Source: Mycobacterium sp. Aquia_216
GTDB taxonomy: Bacteria > Actinomycetota > Actinomycetes > Mycobacteriales > Mycobacteriaceae
Direction of reading: 5' to 3'
Length of the DNA stretch: 64,000 bases
Assembly (NCBI RefSeq): GCF_026723865.1
Contig: NZ_CP113529.1
Coordinates: 496,001-560,000 of the forward strand
Shown: one piece after another, positions 1-9,800 of the stretch
Numbering within the stretch: the first letter of the stretch is position 1
Layout: each line of letters begins with the position of its first letter
Notes under the pieces: generated by a model
Seen by the model: only the letters and a program-made list of their open reading frames with translations
Database searches by the model: none
Told to the model about the DNA's origin: nothing
Made by a program: the position numbers and the translations under genes

Positions 1-468
1 GCCGGGCGCAGGGGCCTGCGGTTCGCGGGTAATTACCACGTCTCCCCGGCCACGGTCCTCGAGGCAGTGGACGGGTACCGCGCCGCGTTTCGGCCCTCCG
101 CCGAACTCGACCGGCCCTATGTTGCGGTGTCGGCCGATGTCGTCGTCGCCGACGACGAGGCCACCGCCCGTGAGTTGGCTGCGGGTTACGGGCTCTGGGT
201 GCGCAGCATCCGGACCGGCGAAGGCGCCATTGCGTTTCCGACTCCCGACGAAGCGCGCGCGCACAGCTGGACCGATGCCGATCGCGACCTGGTCGCGGAT
301 CGGGTCGAAACCCAGTTCGTGGGCTCCGCGGTCCAAGTCGCCGACCAGCTGGAGCGACTGCGCGACGCCACCGAGGCCGACGAACTGATCGTGACCACGA
401 TTACCCACGACCACCAGGACCGAGTGCGTTCCTATCAGCTGCTCGCCGAAGAGTGGGCACGCCGATAA
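1..468 (+). CDS. LLM-class (luciferase-like) flavin/F420-dependent oxidoreductase, C-terminal part
   Basis: The reading frame is open from the first base, so only the last 155 residues of the protein are present and the start lies outside the window. The visible part (AGNYHVSPATVLEAVDGYR early, FVGSAVQVADQL and DELIVTTITHD late) has the typical C-terminal layout of luciferase-like monooxygenases: a helix-rich segment followed by a closing beta strand (VTTITHD) and a terminal helix. These enzymes bind FMN or, often in mycobacteria, F420 and oxidise small organic substrates; the substrate cannot be read from this fragment. Its last 68 bases overlap the 3' end of the convergent MFS gene. The family call is fairly safe and the cofactor is inference. 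Confidence 0.8.
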   Translation, partial: AGRRGLRFAGNYHVSPATVLEAVDGYRAAFRPSAELDRPYVAVSADVVVADDEATARELAAGYGLWVRSIRTGEGAIAFPTPDEARAHSWTDADRDLVADRVETQFVGSAVQVADQLERLRDATEADELIVTTITHDHQDRVRSYQLLAEEWARR

Positions 469-1612
469 GGAGCAATCCCGCCGCCAGCCATGACACGGTC
501 GGGAGCCAGGGCAGGGTGGAGGCCACCACCGGAACCCGATCGCCGTGCGCGGTCACCAGGGCGATTCGTGCCATCGTCGCCACCGCGGTCACCGAGAACA
601 CGGCGCCGACCGCGGTGCCCTCGCGGCCGTGACGCCCGATCGAGAAGGCCGCGGCAACCGCGCTCACCATCACAGTGCCCCAGGCGGCGCCGCAGACGAA
701 TTGGGCAATGCCGAGCGAGACCACGTCGGTGGCCCATGCCGCGGCCGCGGCCGATCCGGCGGCGACCACCGCCCCCAATGCCATTGCGACGACGCCCCCG
801 AGCCGCATCGCCAGCAATGACGCCAGCGGCGTCAACAGCGCGAATCCGATCCAGAACAGCGACAACAGCGCCGGAAGCGCGCTCGGATCAGCGTATTTGG
901 CGAAGAGTCGCTGCGAGTTGACCGACGAGTGCACCTGGAATCCCATTTGCGCCAATAGAACTGCCGCGAGGAATACCAGGAAGATGCTCATCCGGATTTC
1001 GGTGGGTGCCCTTTTCTCGGGCGGGGCGGCCCGGGTGAGCGTCTTCTCGGCCCACACGATCGCCAAGGTCACCGCGAGGACGGAAACAGCCGATGCGCCA
1101 AAGAAGATCCGTGGGTCGTACGCCGTGATCCGTCCGGCAAGAAAAGGTGTCGACGCGGTGGCCATGCCGCTTCCGACGACGAACAGTGCGGAGACCCATG
1201 GTTGCCGACCGACGGGCGTGTAGCGGCCGAGCAGCGCGAGTGGCGGCGCCCGCAGGGCGGAGGAGGTAACCGCCCACACGACGATCAGCGCGACCAATAC
1301 ATAAGCGCCAGAACGTGATATCAACGGCAGGAACAGGAACGCGAGTGTCGATACCGCCGTCACCGCCGCGACGGCCTTCCCCACCTGGCCGACCACCCGC
1401 GCCACCCGGTCGACGGCGACGCCGGTCGCCCAGTCGCAGACCGCGAAGATGATTTGATCGCACACCAGAAGCCAGCCGACCACGCCGGTGCTGATGCCTG
1501 CTTGTGCCGCGAGTTGCGGCAGATAGATGACGTAGCCCACCCACGTCAGCCCGAAGACGAGTTGCAGCAACCCGAAATAAAGCCCGACTCTGGTCGAGAC
1601 CGCACGGGGCAT
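401..1612 (-). CDS. MFS transporter
   Basis: This 403-residue protein is almost wholly hydrophobic, with about twelve predicted membrane segments, starting with VGLYFGLLQLVFGLTWVGYVIYLPQLA and ending with a short arginine-rich tail. The loop after the second segment (DWATGVAVDRVARVVG) matches the conserved MFS G-x-x-x-D-R motif. It is an inner-membrane carrier of unknown substrate. The ATG at 1612 was chosen because a strong GGAAGGG ribosome site lies seven bases upstream; an in-frame TTG at 1633 is an alternative. The gene converges on and overlaps the oxidoreductase to its left by 68 bases, and it diverges from the VOC gene to its right. Confidence 0.85.
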   Translation of the reverse strand: MPRAVSTRVGLYFGLLQLVFGLTWVGYVIYLPQLAAQAGISTGVVGWLLVCDQIIFAVCDWATGVAVDRVARVVGQVGKAVAAVTAVSTLAFLFLPLISRSGAYVLVALIVVWAVTSSALRAPPLALLGRYTPVGRQPWVSALFVVGSGMATASTPFLAGRITAYDPRIFFGASAVSVLAVTLAIVWAEKTLTRAAPPEKRAPTEIRMSIFLVFLAAVLLAQMGFQVHSSVNSQRLFAKYADPSALPALLSLFWIGFALLTPLASLLAMRLGGVVAMALGAVVAAGSAAAAAWATDVVSLGIAQFVCGAAWGTVMVSAVAAAFSIGRHGREGTAVGAVFSVTAVATMARIALVTAHGDRVPVVASTLPWLPTVSWLAAGLLLIGVPTLRRAADRNALGPGGRG

Positions 1613-1727
1613 GACGTGGCCCTTCCGACGCAATCACCTTCTGGAAAGGCTACGTAGCAGGCGAGGCACGGTGTTCAGGCCAGTACGGTTTTGTGCGGGA
1701 AGTGGACGGAAAGCGAAGGGACAACAC

Positions 1728-2123
1728 ATGCTGGGTCACCTGGGCGTCAATGTGCCCGATCTCCTGGCGGCAAAGCGCTATTACGACGCGTTGATGCCCC
1801 TGTTGGGTTTCGAGTCGTACTTCCACACCGAGGAGGAGTTTTCCTACCAGCCTGCCGGCAATAAGCCCGGCACCTTCCTGTTCTTCTATCCGGCCGAGCC
1901 CGGTGAGTACTCCGCGCAGCGCGGCGGCCTGCAACACCTGGCGTTCATGGTGCGGGGCCGATCCGCGGTGCACGCCGTGCACGACCACGTCGTCTCGGCC
2001 GGGGGCAGCGTCATTCACCCGCCGCAGCACTTCCCGCAGTACCCCGGCCATTACTACGCCACGTTTTGGTACGACCCCTTCGGCATCAAGCTGGAGGCCG
2101 TCTGCCACCACGACCGCGATTAG
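1728..2123 (+). CDS. VOC family (glyoxalase/bleomycin-resistance fold) protein
   Basis: This 131-residue single-domain protein begins MLGHLGVNVPDL and keeps the features of a vicinal-oxygen-chelate metalloprotein: an N-terminal His (GHLGV), a central histidine strand (GLQHLAFMV) and a C-terminal FWYDPFGIKLEAV strand that carries the metal-ligand glutamate. The family includes glyoxalases, dioxygenases and resistance proteins, so the reaction cannot be assigned. The ATG at 1728 is preceded by GAAGGG at good spacing; a longer open frame upstream lacks such a site and has unrelated N-terminal sequence. The gene stands alone, divergent from the MFS gene. Confidence 0.85.
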   Translation: MLGHLGVNVPDLLAAKRYYDALMPLLGFESYFHTEEEFSYQPAGNKPGTFLFFYPAEPGEYSAQRGGLQHLAFMVRGRSAVHAVHDHVVSAGGSVIHPPQHFPQYPGHYYATFWYDPFGIKLEAVCHHDRD

Positions 2124-2147
2124 CGCCGGTTCGCTTGGCGCGCAACG

Positions 2148-2561
2148 CTATCCGATGGAGGTAATCCCGGCATTGGAGATCGTGAACCCGTTACCCGAGG
2201 ACACGGTGCAGGTCACGCCGTCGGGCTTCGATGTGCAGCTGAAGGGACCGATGCCGACGGTCTGGTCGTAACCAAGGACGGGTGTGCCTTCTCCGGCGTT
2301 GCCCACGCAGGAGACACCCTTGCAGCTGGTGACGACTCCGCCGGCGGACAGGTGCGCGGATTGCGGCGGCTCGTTGGTCTGGCAATAGGCCTCGTCGGAT
2401 ATGCCGGGGTCGCGCTTGTAGTTGACCTCGCAGCTGATGTTGCGTGACGGCGACAAGAACGCGCACACCGACGCCGTGCAGGCCGGGTTATCCGCGGTGG
2501 CCACCGGCATTCCGACGCACCAGCCAACGAAGAGGATTGTCGCGACGACCGCACGCTTCAT
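2148..2561 (-). CDS. Secreted cysteine-rich protein, DUF6636-like
   Basis: The 137-residue product has a clear Sec signal peptide (MKRAVVATILFVGWCVGMPVATA, cleavage expected after about residue 23) followed by a soluble domain with eight cysteines. These would form disulfides outside the cell. The core FLSPSRNISCEVNY and the later IGPFSCTSKPDGVTC recall the mycobacterial/actinobacterial DUF6636 family; that match is from memory. No catalytic motif is visible. It lies just downstream of the acyl-CoA dehydrogenase on the same strand (10-base gap), so it could be on the same transcript, although the function looks unrelated. Confidence 0.75.
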   Translation of the reverse strand: MKRAVVATILFVGWCVGMPVATADNPACTASVCAFLSPSRNISCEVNYKRDPGISDEAYCQTNEPPQSAHLSAGGVVTSCKGVSCVGNAGEGTPVLGYDQTVGIGPFSCTSKPDGVTCTVSSGNGFTISNAGITSIG

Positions 2562-2571
2562 GGCGTCAAAC

Positions 2572-3783
2572 CTAACGGATGGGTAAGCCGGTCAGGGCCC
2601 GAGATATCACCAGGCGCTGGATCTCGCTGGTGCCCTCGAAGATCGTGAAGATCTTCGCGTCGCGGTGCATGCGCTCGACGGGGTAGTCGCGGGTGTAGCC
2701 GTTGCCGCCGAGGATCTGGATGGCCTCGTCGGTGACATAGACCGCGGCCTCGCTCGCCACCAGCTTGGCCATCGAGCCCTCGGCGGAGTCGAAGCTTTTG
2801 TCGTTGCGGGCCATCCAGCCGGCGCGCCACACCAGCAGACGAGCGGCGTCGACCCGGCTCTTCATGTCGGCCAGCTTGAACGCCACTGCCTGGAACTCAC
2901 CGATCTTGCGGCCGAATTGCTCGCGCTGGCAGGCATATTCGAGCGCGTACTCGTAAGCGGCGCGTGCCACGCCAACGGCCATCGCACCGACGGTGGGCCG
3001 AGTCCGCTCGAAGGTCTTCATGGCCGCCTGGCCACCCGCGGAGGTGCCGGATTTGACTCGGGCGATCCGGGCTTCGAACTTCTCCCGGCCGCCGAGAATG
3101 CAGTCCTCGGGCAGCCGGACATTGTCGAGGACCACCTCGGCGGTGTGTGAAGCGCGTATCCCGTGTTTCTTGAATTTCTGCCCCTGTGCCAGACCCTTGG
3201 TGTCGGGCGGGATGACGAACGAGACCTGGCCACGGGTGCCCAGTTCGGGATAGACCGACGCCACGATGATGTGCACATTGGCGATGCCGCCGTTGGTTGC
3301 CCAGGTCTTGGTGCCGTTGAGAACCCACTCACGTGTCGCCTCGTCGTAGCGGGCCCGGGTGCGGATGGCGCCGACGTCAGAACCCGCGTCGGGCTCCGAG
3401 GAACAGAACGCGCCCAGCTTGGGGTCGCCGGGCGTCCCGAACATTTCCGGCAGCCAGCGGCCCAGCTGCTCGGGAGTCCCGTTGCCCGCCAACGCCGCTG
3501 CGGCCAGCCCGGTCCCCATGATGGACAGCGCTATGCCGGCGTCACCCCAGAACATCTCCTCGAATGCGGTGAGAAAGCCGAGGCCCGTCGGCTCGGCGGC
3601 CTGCTGGGCGAAGAAGTCGGGGGAGTACAGGCCCACCTTCGCGGCCTCCTGGATCACCGGCCATGGGGTTTCTTCTCGTTCATCCCATTCGGCCGCGGCG
3701 GGGCGGATGGTCTCCGCCGCGAACTGGTGCACCCAATCGCGCACCTCGATGACGTCGTCGCTCAGTTGCAGGGAAAAAGTCAT
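2572..3783 (-). CDS. Acyl-CoA dehydrogenase (FadE family)
   Basis: This 403-residue enzyme has the full acyl-CoA dehydrogenase layout. An N-terminal helical domain comes first, then the FAD-contact motif [19 protein letters not shown], the beta domain ([16 protein letters not shown]) and the C-terminal helices with [13 protein letters not shown]. Near the end is IFEGTSEIQ, where Glu383 is at the usual catalytic-base position. It oxidises acyl-CoA to trans-2-enoyl-CoA, passing electrons to ETF. The ATG at 3783 is used because an AGGAG site sits upstream; the open frame extends further but into the TetR gene region. It follows the TetR gene by 23 bases, so P450, TetR and this gene may form one transcript. 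The acyl substrate is unknown. Confidence 0.92.
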   Translation of the reverse strand: MTFSLQLSDDVIEVRDWVHQFAAETIRPAAAEWDEREETPWPVIQEAAKVGLYSPDFFAQQAAEPTGLGFLTAFEEMFWGDAGIALSIMGTGLAAAALAGNGTPEQLGRWLPEMFGTPGDPKLGAFCSSEPDAGSDVGAIRTRARYDEATREWVLNGTKTWATNGGIANVHIIVASVYPELGTRGQVSFVIPPDTKGLAQGQKFKKHGIRASHTAEVVLDNVRLPEDCILGGREKFEARIARVKSGTSAGGQAAMKTFERTRPTVGAMAVGVARAAYEYALEYACQREQFGRKIGEFQAVAFKLADMKSRVDAARLLVWRAGWMARNDKSFDSAEGSMAKLVASEAAVYVTDEAIQILGGNGYTRDYPVERMHRDAKIFTIFEGTSEIQRLVISRALTGLPIR

Positions 3784-3806
3784 GGTTTCGCTCCTGTAAT
3801 GGGTTT

Positions 3807-4418
3807 TTAGGATTTTCTGGGGTTGGTGTGCTGGGCGAGGACGCTCACGGCCTGGCTGACCCAGGCCTCGAAGTAACGGCCCTCGTCGACGTTGCCCGGT
3901 AACCGCCCGGACAGCGCCTGCAGCGTCGCCGCGTAGGACAGGGAAGCGATCGCCACCGCCGCGGCGGCCTCGGGATCGGGAATGCTGGTGCGGCCGGAGC
4001 GATTGGACGCGGTCAGCTCGTCGGCGAACCGCTGATAGGCGTTGTCGGTGATGACCTGCCACGTCTTCTCGTCGAGGTCACCGAGCTCTTCGGGTTCGCG
4101 CAGCATGACCTTGAGCAAATCCTCGCTCTGGTTCAGGTTGCTCCAGATCAGTTGCCCGGCGGTACGCACGGCCTGCTCGACGCTGTCCGGTTGCCCGGCG
4201 TCGAACTGCTCGCGTGCGGCCACGATGCTATCGATCCGGTGGGTAACCGCTGCCTCCAGCAATTCGCGCTTGGAAGCGAAGTGCTTGTACAACGCGCCCG
4301 AACCCGGGGCGAGGCCCGACGCTCGCTGGATGTCGGCCACCGAGGTCGCCGCGTAGCCCTTGGCCGCGAAAAGCCTCAGCGCTTCAGCCAGCAATCGATC
4401 GCGTCCCGAGTCGGACAT
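3807..4418 (-). CDS. TetR/AcrR family regulator
   Basis: This 203-residue regulator has an N-terminal TetR helix-turn-helix ([51 protein letters not shown]) and a C-terminal ligand-binding helical domain. The ATG at 4418 gives the standard N-terminus ([14 protein letters not shown]); the longer open frame upstream is low-complexity and unlikely. It sits between the P450 and acyl-CoA dehydrogenase genes on the same strand. Immediately upstream of its start is a 22-base near-perfect palindrome (4419-4440), so it probably controls its own gene and the downstream dehydrogenase. The ligand is unknown; the neighbours suggest a lipid or sterol-like acyl compound. Confidence 0.9.
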   Translation of the reverse strand: MSDSGRDRLLAEALRLFAAKGYAATSVADIQRASGLAPGSGALYKHFASKRELLEAAVTHRIDSIVAAREQFDAGQPDSVEQAVRTAGQLIWSNLNQSEDLLKVMLREPEELGDLDEKTWQVITDNAYQRFADELTASNRSGRTSIPDPEAAAAVAIASLSYAATLQALSGRLPGNVDEGRYFEAWVSQAVSVLAQHTNPRKS

Positions 4419-4440
4419 GGTGAGAGAGTACTCACTCACC
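4419..4440. promoter_or_regulatory. Palindromic operator at the TetR gene start
   Basis: A 22-base inverted repeat abuts the TetR start codon. It reads GGTGAG and its complement CTCACC at the ends around a GAGTACTC core, with one mismatched symmetric pair. It has the size and position of a TetR autoregulatory operator. Binding is inferred and not shown. Confidence 0.6.
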
Positions 4441-4531
4441 GTTGGGATGGCAAACCGTTGGCCCACGCATCGCCACGAGTCGCGACGCGGTCCGCGACCG
4501 CTACCCGGTGAAGGTATCGATCCGACGGTCG

Positions 4532-5722
4532 TCAGGCCGGTATCAGCGTGAGCGGAAGGTATCGATGTCGGCGGATGATGTTGTTCACCGCCCAGACGGG
4601 TCGCCCGACAACTTCGATACGGTCCACCCGTTCCAGCAGCGCACGCAAAATGGCAGCGGTTTCCATCCGGGAGAGTCCCTGACCGGCGCAGGCGTGGGTC
4701 CCGTGGCCGAAACCGATGTGGCGACCGGCGTCGCGGCGGATGTCGAAGATATCGGGTTTGTCCCACTCGTTTTCGTCGCGGTTGGCCGAGGCGTACATGA
4801 CCAGAACCCGCGACCCGGCGGGTATCGGCGTGCCGGCGATCTCGGTGTCGCGGCGTACCTGGCGGGCGAACGCGCGCAGCGGCGATTCGTAGCGGATAAC
4901 TTCGTTGACGGCATTGGGGATCAACCCGGGGTCTTCTTTGAGTACGCGCCATTGTTCGGGGTGTGTCCCCAGCAGATACAGGGCGTTGGAGATGGCACTG
5001 ATCGTCGTGTCCAGGGATGGGGCGATGTAATCGATCATCAGTGCTGAGCAATCGTCGTGGGTGAGCTTGCCGGCGTCGACGGCGCAGAGCAGTTCGTGCG
5101 CCATGCTTCCGTCCAGGACGGTCCGTTGCCGCACCAGACGACGGGTGAACAGCAGCATCTGCAGGCTGCGCGGGGTCGCTTTGACGGCTTGCCAATTGAG
5201 CGGGCCGAGGATGTCGAACGTGGCGCCGCCCCATCCGATCAGATGCTTACGTTGATCGCGCGGCCAGCCGACGAGATCGGGGACGATGGCCAGCGGCAGG
5301 GCGGTCGCCAGATCGGCGACGGCGTCGACGGTGCCGCGTCGCACGGCGGCGTCGACGACGGTATCGGCCTGCTTTTCGATGGCTTCATGGACGGAGCGCA
5401 GCGCTCTGGGCAGCAGCCGGTGGGCAAGCAGTTTCCGGCGTTGATCGTGTTCTGCGCCGTCACTATTGAGGGTGGTGCCGCGAGAGAGTCGGTTACTGAG
5501 CGGGTTGAGTGCGACACCGCGTCCGGAGACGAATTCTCCGTCGTTGCGCAGCGTGGCTTTGCACTCGGCGTAGCGCGGCAGTGCAAAGACCCGGTGCCTG
5601 GGCAGTCGGACCACCGGGCCGGCGTCGCGCAGTCGCCGATAGTGCGGGTAGGGGTCGAGCACGGCGGCGCGGCTGTAGATGTTTTGCCAGTAGGTAGCCG
5701 GACCCTTGGGCCCCTTGCTCAT
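4532..5722 (-). CDS. Cytochrome P450
   Basis: This 396-residue soluble bacterial P450 shows the heme-binding loop FGHGTHACAGQGL with proximal Cys345, the K-helix E-x-x-R (NEVIRYESPL) and an I-helix segment DYIAPSLDTT. The usual I-helix A-G-x-D-T-T is altered there to A-P-S-L-D-T-T. It would hydroxylate an organic substrate using electrons from a ferredoxin; no ferredoxin gene is adjacent. The ATG at 5722 has an AGGAG site. It is the first gene of a minus-strand group with a TetR regulator and an acyl-CoA dehydrogenase, which suggests catabolism of a lipid-like compound. Two matching palindromes lie 55-115 bases upstream. The CYP subfamily cannot be assigned here. Confidence 0.93.
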   Translation of the reverse strand: MSKGPKGPATYWQNIYSRAAVLDPYPHYRRLRDAGPVVRLPRHRVFALPRYAECKATLRNDGEFVSGRGVALNPLSNRLSRGTTLNSDGAEHDQRRKLLAHRLLPRALRSVHEAIEKQADTVVDAAVRRGTVDAVADLATALPLAIVPDLVGWPRDQRKHLIGWGGATFDILGPLNWQAVKATPRSLQMLLFTRRLVRQRTVLDGSMAHELLCAVDAGKLTHDDCSALMIDYIAPSLDTTISAISNALYLLGTHPEQWRVLKEDPGLIPNAVNEVIRYESPLRAFARQVRRDTEIAGTPIPAGSRVLVMYASANRDENEWDKPDIFDIRRDAGRHIGFGHGTHACAGQGLSRMETAAILRALLERVDRIEVVGRPVWAVNNIIRRHRYLPLTLIPA

Positions 5723-5777
5723 TGGGGATCTCCTAGCTGCCCTGCCGAGCCTTTGATCCGGATGGCTGAACTGATTC

Positions 5778-5791
5778 TGACGAAATCGTCA
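5778..5791. promoter_or_regulatory. Palindromic box 1 upstream of the P450 gene
   Basis: The sequence TGACGA-AA-TCGTCA has perfect 6-base arms and lies in the divergent region between the P450 gene and the aldolase. An identical-arm copy lies 44 bases away (5822-5835). The pair looks like the operator of a dimeric regulator; the regulator is unknown and the arms differ from the palindrome at the nearby TetR gene. Confidence 0.5.
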
Positions 5792-5821
5792 CATATGCCG
5801 ATAACCTCAGTCAATAGGTTC

Positions 5822-5835
5822 TGACGAAGTCGTCA
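5822..5835. promoter_or_regulatory. Palindromic box 2 upstream of the P450 gene
   Basis: TGACGA-AG-TCGTCA is the second copy of the box at 5778-5791. Both are preceded by TTC. The 44-base spacing is about four helical turns, which would place two bound dimers on the same DNA face. Confidence 0.5.
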
Positions 5836-5947
5836 ATCGGGGGGCCTATCGGGTGTGGCGAGCGGTGCGCCATGCTGGGACCCGGGGGTCGCAGGTTCCC
5901 GGCATCGGGCCCGCGCGCCCAGCTCGAGCGACGACGGAGGGAACGCA

Positions 5948-6835
5948 GTGAACGAAGAACAACGCGACGTCATGGCGACGGGCCACGGCTTTATCGCCGC
6001 GCTGGATCAAAGCGGCGGAAGCACTCCAAAAGCCTTGCAGCTCTATGGGATTGAGCAGGACGCATACGACGGCGACGAGCAGATGTTCGACCTTATCCAC
6101 CAGATGCGCGCGCGGCTGATAACGAGCCCGAGCTTCACCGGCGACAAGTTGATCGCGACCATCCTGTTCGAGCAGACCATGGACCGCGCCATCAACGGCG
6201 AGGATTCCGCGGCGTTTTTGTGGAAGCAAAAGCACATCGTGCCGTTCGTGAAGGTCGACCAGGGGCTGGCCGACGTCGAACACGGCGTCCAGCTGATGAA
6301 GCCGATGACCAAGCTCGACGCCTTGTTGCAGCGCGCCGTCGACAAGGGCATTTTCGGTACCAAGATGCGTTCGTTCATCCAAGAACCCGACGGCGCGGGC
6401 ATCAAGGCCGTCGTCGACCAGCAATTCGACTACGCGGACAAAATCGCCGCGGCCGGACTGATGCCGATCATCGAGCCGGAGGTCAGCATCAAGAGCCCCG
6501 ACAAAGCCAAGGCGGACGGTCTGCTGGTGTCGGCGATCAGCGCCAGGCTCGATCAACTGCCCGGCGACCGGCAGGTCATGCTCAAGCTGACCTTGCCGGA
6601 CGAAGAAAACCTCTACACGCCGCTGATCGGTCATCCGCGGGTGTTGCGGGTGGTCGCGTTATCCGGCGGGTACAGCCTGGACGAGAGTTGCGCAATCCTG
6701 GACCGCAATCATGGCCTGATCGCCAGCTTCTCGCGCGCCCTGACCGAGGGGCTGACGGCCCAGCAGACCGATGCCGAATTCGACGCGAAACTGGGATCGA
6801 ATATCGACCGGATATACGCGGCATCGGTCACATAA
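5948..6835 (+). CDS. Fructose-bisphosphate aldolase class I
   Basis: This 295-residue enzyme resembles the bacterial class I (Schiff-base) fructose-1,6-bisphosphate aldolases of the FdaA type. It has GFIAALDQSGGSTPKAL near the N-terminus, PFVKVDQGL, IIEPEVSI, and VMLKLTLP, in which Lys213 is at the position of the Schiff-base lysine. It cleaves or forms fructose 1,6-bisphosphate in glycolysis/gluconeogenesis without a metal. The GTG at 5948 has a GGAGG site five to twelve bases upstream; an internal ATG at 5972 would remove conserved sequence. It ends 38 bases before the formate dehydrogenase and has no obvious functional link to it. Confidence 0.93.
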   Translation: MNEEQRDVMATGHGFIAALDQSGGSTPKALQLYGIEQDAYDGDEQMFDLIHQMRARLITSPSFTGDKLIATILFEQTMDRAINGEDSAAFLWKQKHIVPFVKVDQGLADVEHGVQLMKPMTKLDALLQRAVDKGIFGTKMRSFIQEPDGAGIKAVVDQQFDYADKIAAAGLMPIIEPEVSIKSPDKAKADGLLVSAISARLDQLPGDRQVMLKLTLPDEENLYTPLIGHPRVLRVVALSGGYSLDESCAILDRNHGLIASFSRALTEGLTAQQTDAEFDAKLGSNIDRIYAASVT

Positions 6836-6873
6836 CCGCTGCCTACGACGCGCGGCGCACTAATGTTCAAGCC

Positions 6874-9800
6874 ATGGCTCCGAAGCTGCCCTCGCCGAAG
6901 ATTCTGCTCGAATGGCCCGTTATCCGTCAGCTGCGATCCGGAGACGCCTTCGGCCGCGGGCCGGCGGTGACCTCCAAGCAGACCCGTGCCATCACTTCGC
7001 GCACCACGACTGCCGACCGGGTCGTGCAAAGCGTGTGCCCGTACTGCGCGGTCGGCTGCGGCCAGCGGGTGTTCGTCAAGGACGAGAGGGTCGTCCAGAT
7101 CGAAGGCGACCCCGACTCGCCGATCTCACGCGGGCGGCTGTGCCCCAAGGGGTCGGCGAGCGAGCAGCTGGTCAACTCGCCCGGCCGGCAGCTCGAGGTG
7201 CTCTATCGCGCCCCGCGGGCAACCGAATGGCAGCGCCTTGACCTGAACACCGCGATCGACATGGTGGCCGACCGTTTCCTCGAGTCCCGTCGCCACACCT
7301 GGCAGGACATCGACAAGAAGGGCAACCTGCTGCGCCGCACCATGGGGATCGCCGCGCTCGGCGGTGCGACGCTGGACAACGAAGAGAACTACCTCATCAA
7401 GAAGCTGTTCACCGCCGCGGGCGCCATCCAGATCGAGAACCAAGCTCGTATTTGACACTCCTCCACGGTTCCCGGTCTGGGAGCCTCCTTCGGGCGCGGC
7501 GGCGCCACCCAATCACTGCAAGACATGGCCAACGCGGATTGCATCATCATCCAGGGCTCCAACATGGCCGAGTGTCATCCGGTGGGATTCCAGTGGGTTG
7601 AGGAGGCCAAAGCCCGTGGGGCGCGGCTGATCCACGTCGATCCGCGCTTCACCCGTACCTCGGCCGTGTCGGACAAGCACATCCCGATCAGGGCGGGCTC
7701 GGATGTGGTGCTGCTCGGCGCGCTGATCAACCACGTCATCAGCAACGACCTGTGGTTCAAGGAGTACGTCGTCGCGTACACCAACGCTGCCACGCTGATC
7801 AACGAAAACTTCAGGGACGCCGAAGAACTCGGCGGTCTCTTCTCCGGTTTCGATCCCGAAACCGGCCAGTACGACCAGTCCACCTGGGCATACGCCCAAC
7901 AGGCGGACGACCACCCTGAGTCCGGAGTCGGCGACGAATTAGGCAGCGGCGGTGCACCATTGCCACACGCTGAGGTGCTGCGCGACGAGACCCTGCAGCA
8001 TCCGCGGACGGTATTCCAGATCCTCAAGCGGCATTACGCGCGTTACACACCGGAGATGGTGCGCGACCTCTGCGGCATCAGTCTCGCGGATTTCGACTAC
8101 CTGGCCCGTTCCATCGTCGAGAACTCCGGGCGTGAGCGCACCACCTGTTTCGCGTACGCCGTCGGATGGACACAACACACCCTTGGCGCCCAATTCATCC
8201 GCACCGCAACAATTTTGCAACTGCTGATGGGTAACGTCGGACGCCCCGGCAGCGGCATCATGGCGTTGCGCGGCCACGCCAGCATCCAGGGCTCCACCGA
8301 CATCCCCACGCTGTTCAATCTGCTGCCCGGTTATCTGCCGATGCCCAAGGCGGGTACGCACGACACTCTCGCCGATTACCTCGACGCGGTCGGGTCCAAG
8401 GAGCAGAAAGGCTTCTGGGCCAACGCCGATACCTATATGGTCAGCCTGCTCAAGGCGTGGTGGGGTGACGCCGCGCGAGAGGACAACGACTGGGCCTACG
8501 ACTACCTGCCGAGGCTGTCCGGGCCGCACGGGACCTACCAGACCGTGATGGGCATGCTCGACGACGAGGTGGAGGGCTACTTCCTGCTGGGCCAGAATCC
8601 CGCGGTCGGGTCGGCGCATGGCCGGATGCAGCGACTCGGCATGGCGCACCTGAAATGGCTTGTGGTGCGCGACCTCAATCTGATCGAGTCGGCCACTTGG
8701 TGGAAGGACGGTCCGGAGATCGCGTCCGGGGAGCTGGAGACCGAGAAGATCGAGACCGAGGTGTTCTTCTTCCCGGCGGCCACGCACGTGGAGAAGGCGG
8801 GAACCTTCACCCAGACCCAGCGGCTGATCCAGTGGCGGCACAAGGCACTCGAGCCGCCCGGCCAGTGCCAAAGCGAATGCGAGTTCTTCTACGAGCTGGG
8901 CAAGCGGATCAGGGAGCGGTTGGCGGGTTCGACCGACGAACGCGACCGGCCGCTACTCGACCTGACGTGGGATTACCCGACCGATGAGCACGGCGACATC
9001 GATGGCGAGGCGGTGCTGGCCGAATACAACGGCCGCCACCTCGCCGGTCCTGATGCGGGGCGGCCGGTGTCGTCGTTCACCGAGCTGCGCGCCGACGGTT
9101 CGACCGCGGCTGGCTGCTGGATCTACGCCGGGGTGTACGCGAACGGCGTCAATCAGGCCGCCCGCCGGGTGCCGCACGGCGGTCCTTCGCCGAGTCAGTC
9201 GGAGTGGGGATGGGCCTGGCCGGCCGACCGCCGGATTCTGTACAACCGTGCGTCGGCCGACCCGGACGGCAACCCGTGGAGTGAGCGCAAGCGCTACATA
9301 TGGTGGGACACCCAGCAGCAGCGGTGGGTCGGCCATGACGTGCCGGACTTCGTGGTCGACCGGGCGCCGGGCAGCCGCCCCGACCCCGGCCTCGGCGGCC
9401 CGGCCGCGCTGGCCGGTGACGACGCGTTCATCATGCAGGCCGACGGCAAGGGTTGGCTGTTCGCCCCCAAGGGTGTGGTCGACGGGCCGCTGCCCACGCA
9501 CTACGAGCCGCAGGAGTCGCCGGTCGCCAACGCGCTGTACCCGCAACAGCAGAACCCTTCGCGAATCATTTTCCCGCGCAAGGACAATCTGAGTGCGCCG
9601 AGTGCTGGTGAGCCCGGCGCCGACGTGTACCCGTACGTGTTCACCACCTACCGCCTCACCGAGCACCACACTGCCGGCGGCATGAGCCGGTGGCTGCCCT
9701 ACCTCTCCGAGTTACAACCGGAGATGTTCTGCGAGGTCTCCCCGGAGTTGGCCGCCGAACGCGGGCTCGAGCCCTACGGATGGGCCACCCTCATCTCACC

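Noticed and set aside
7364..7630. Frame covering the gap between the two halves of the formate dehydrogenase, as if there were a separate gene or frameshift
   Set aside because: The Sec readthrough in the original frame fully explains the gap, with conserved protein sequence on both sides and a SECIS element.
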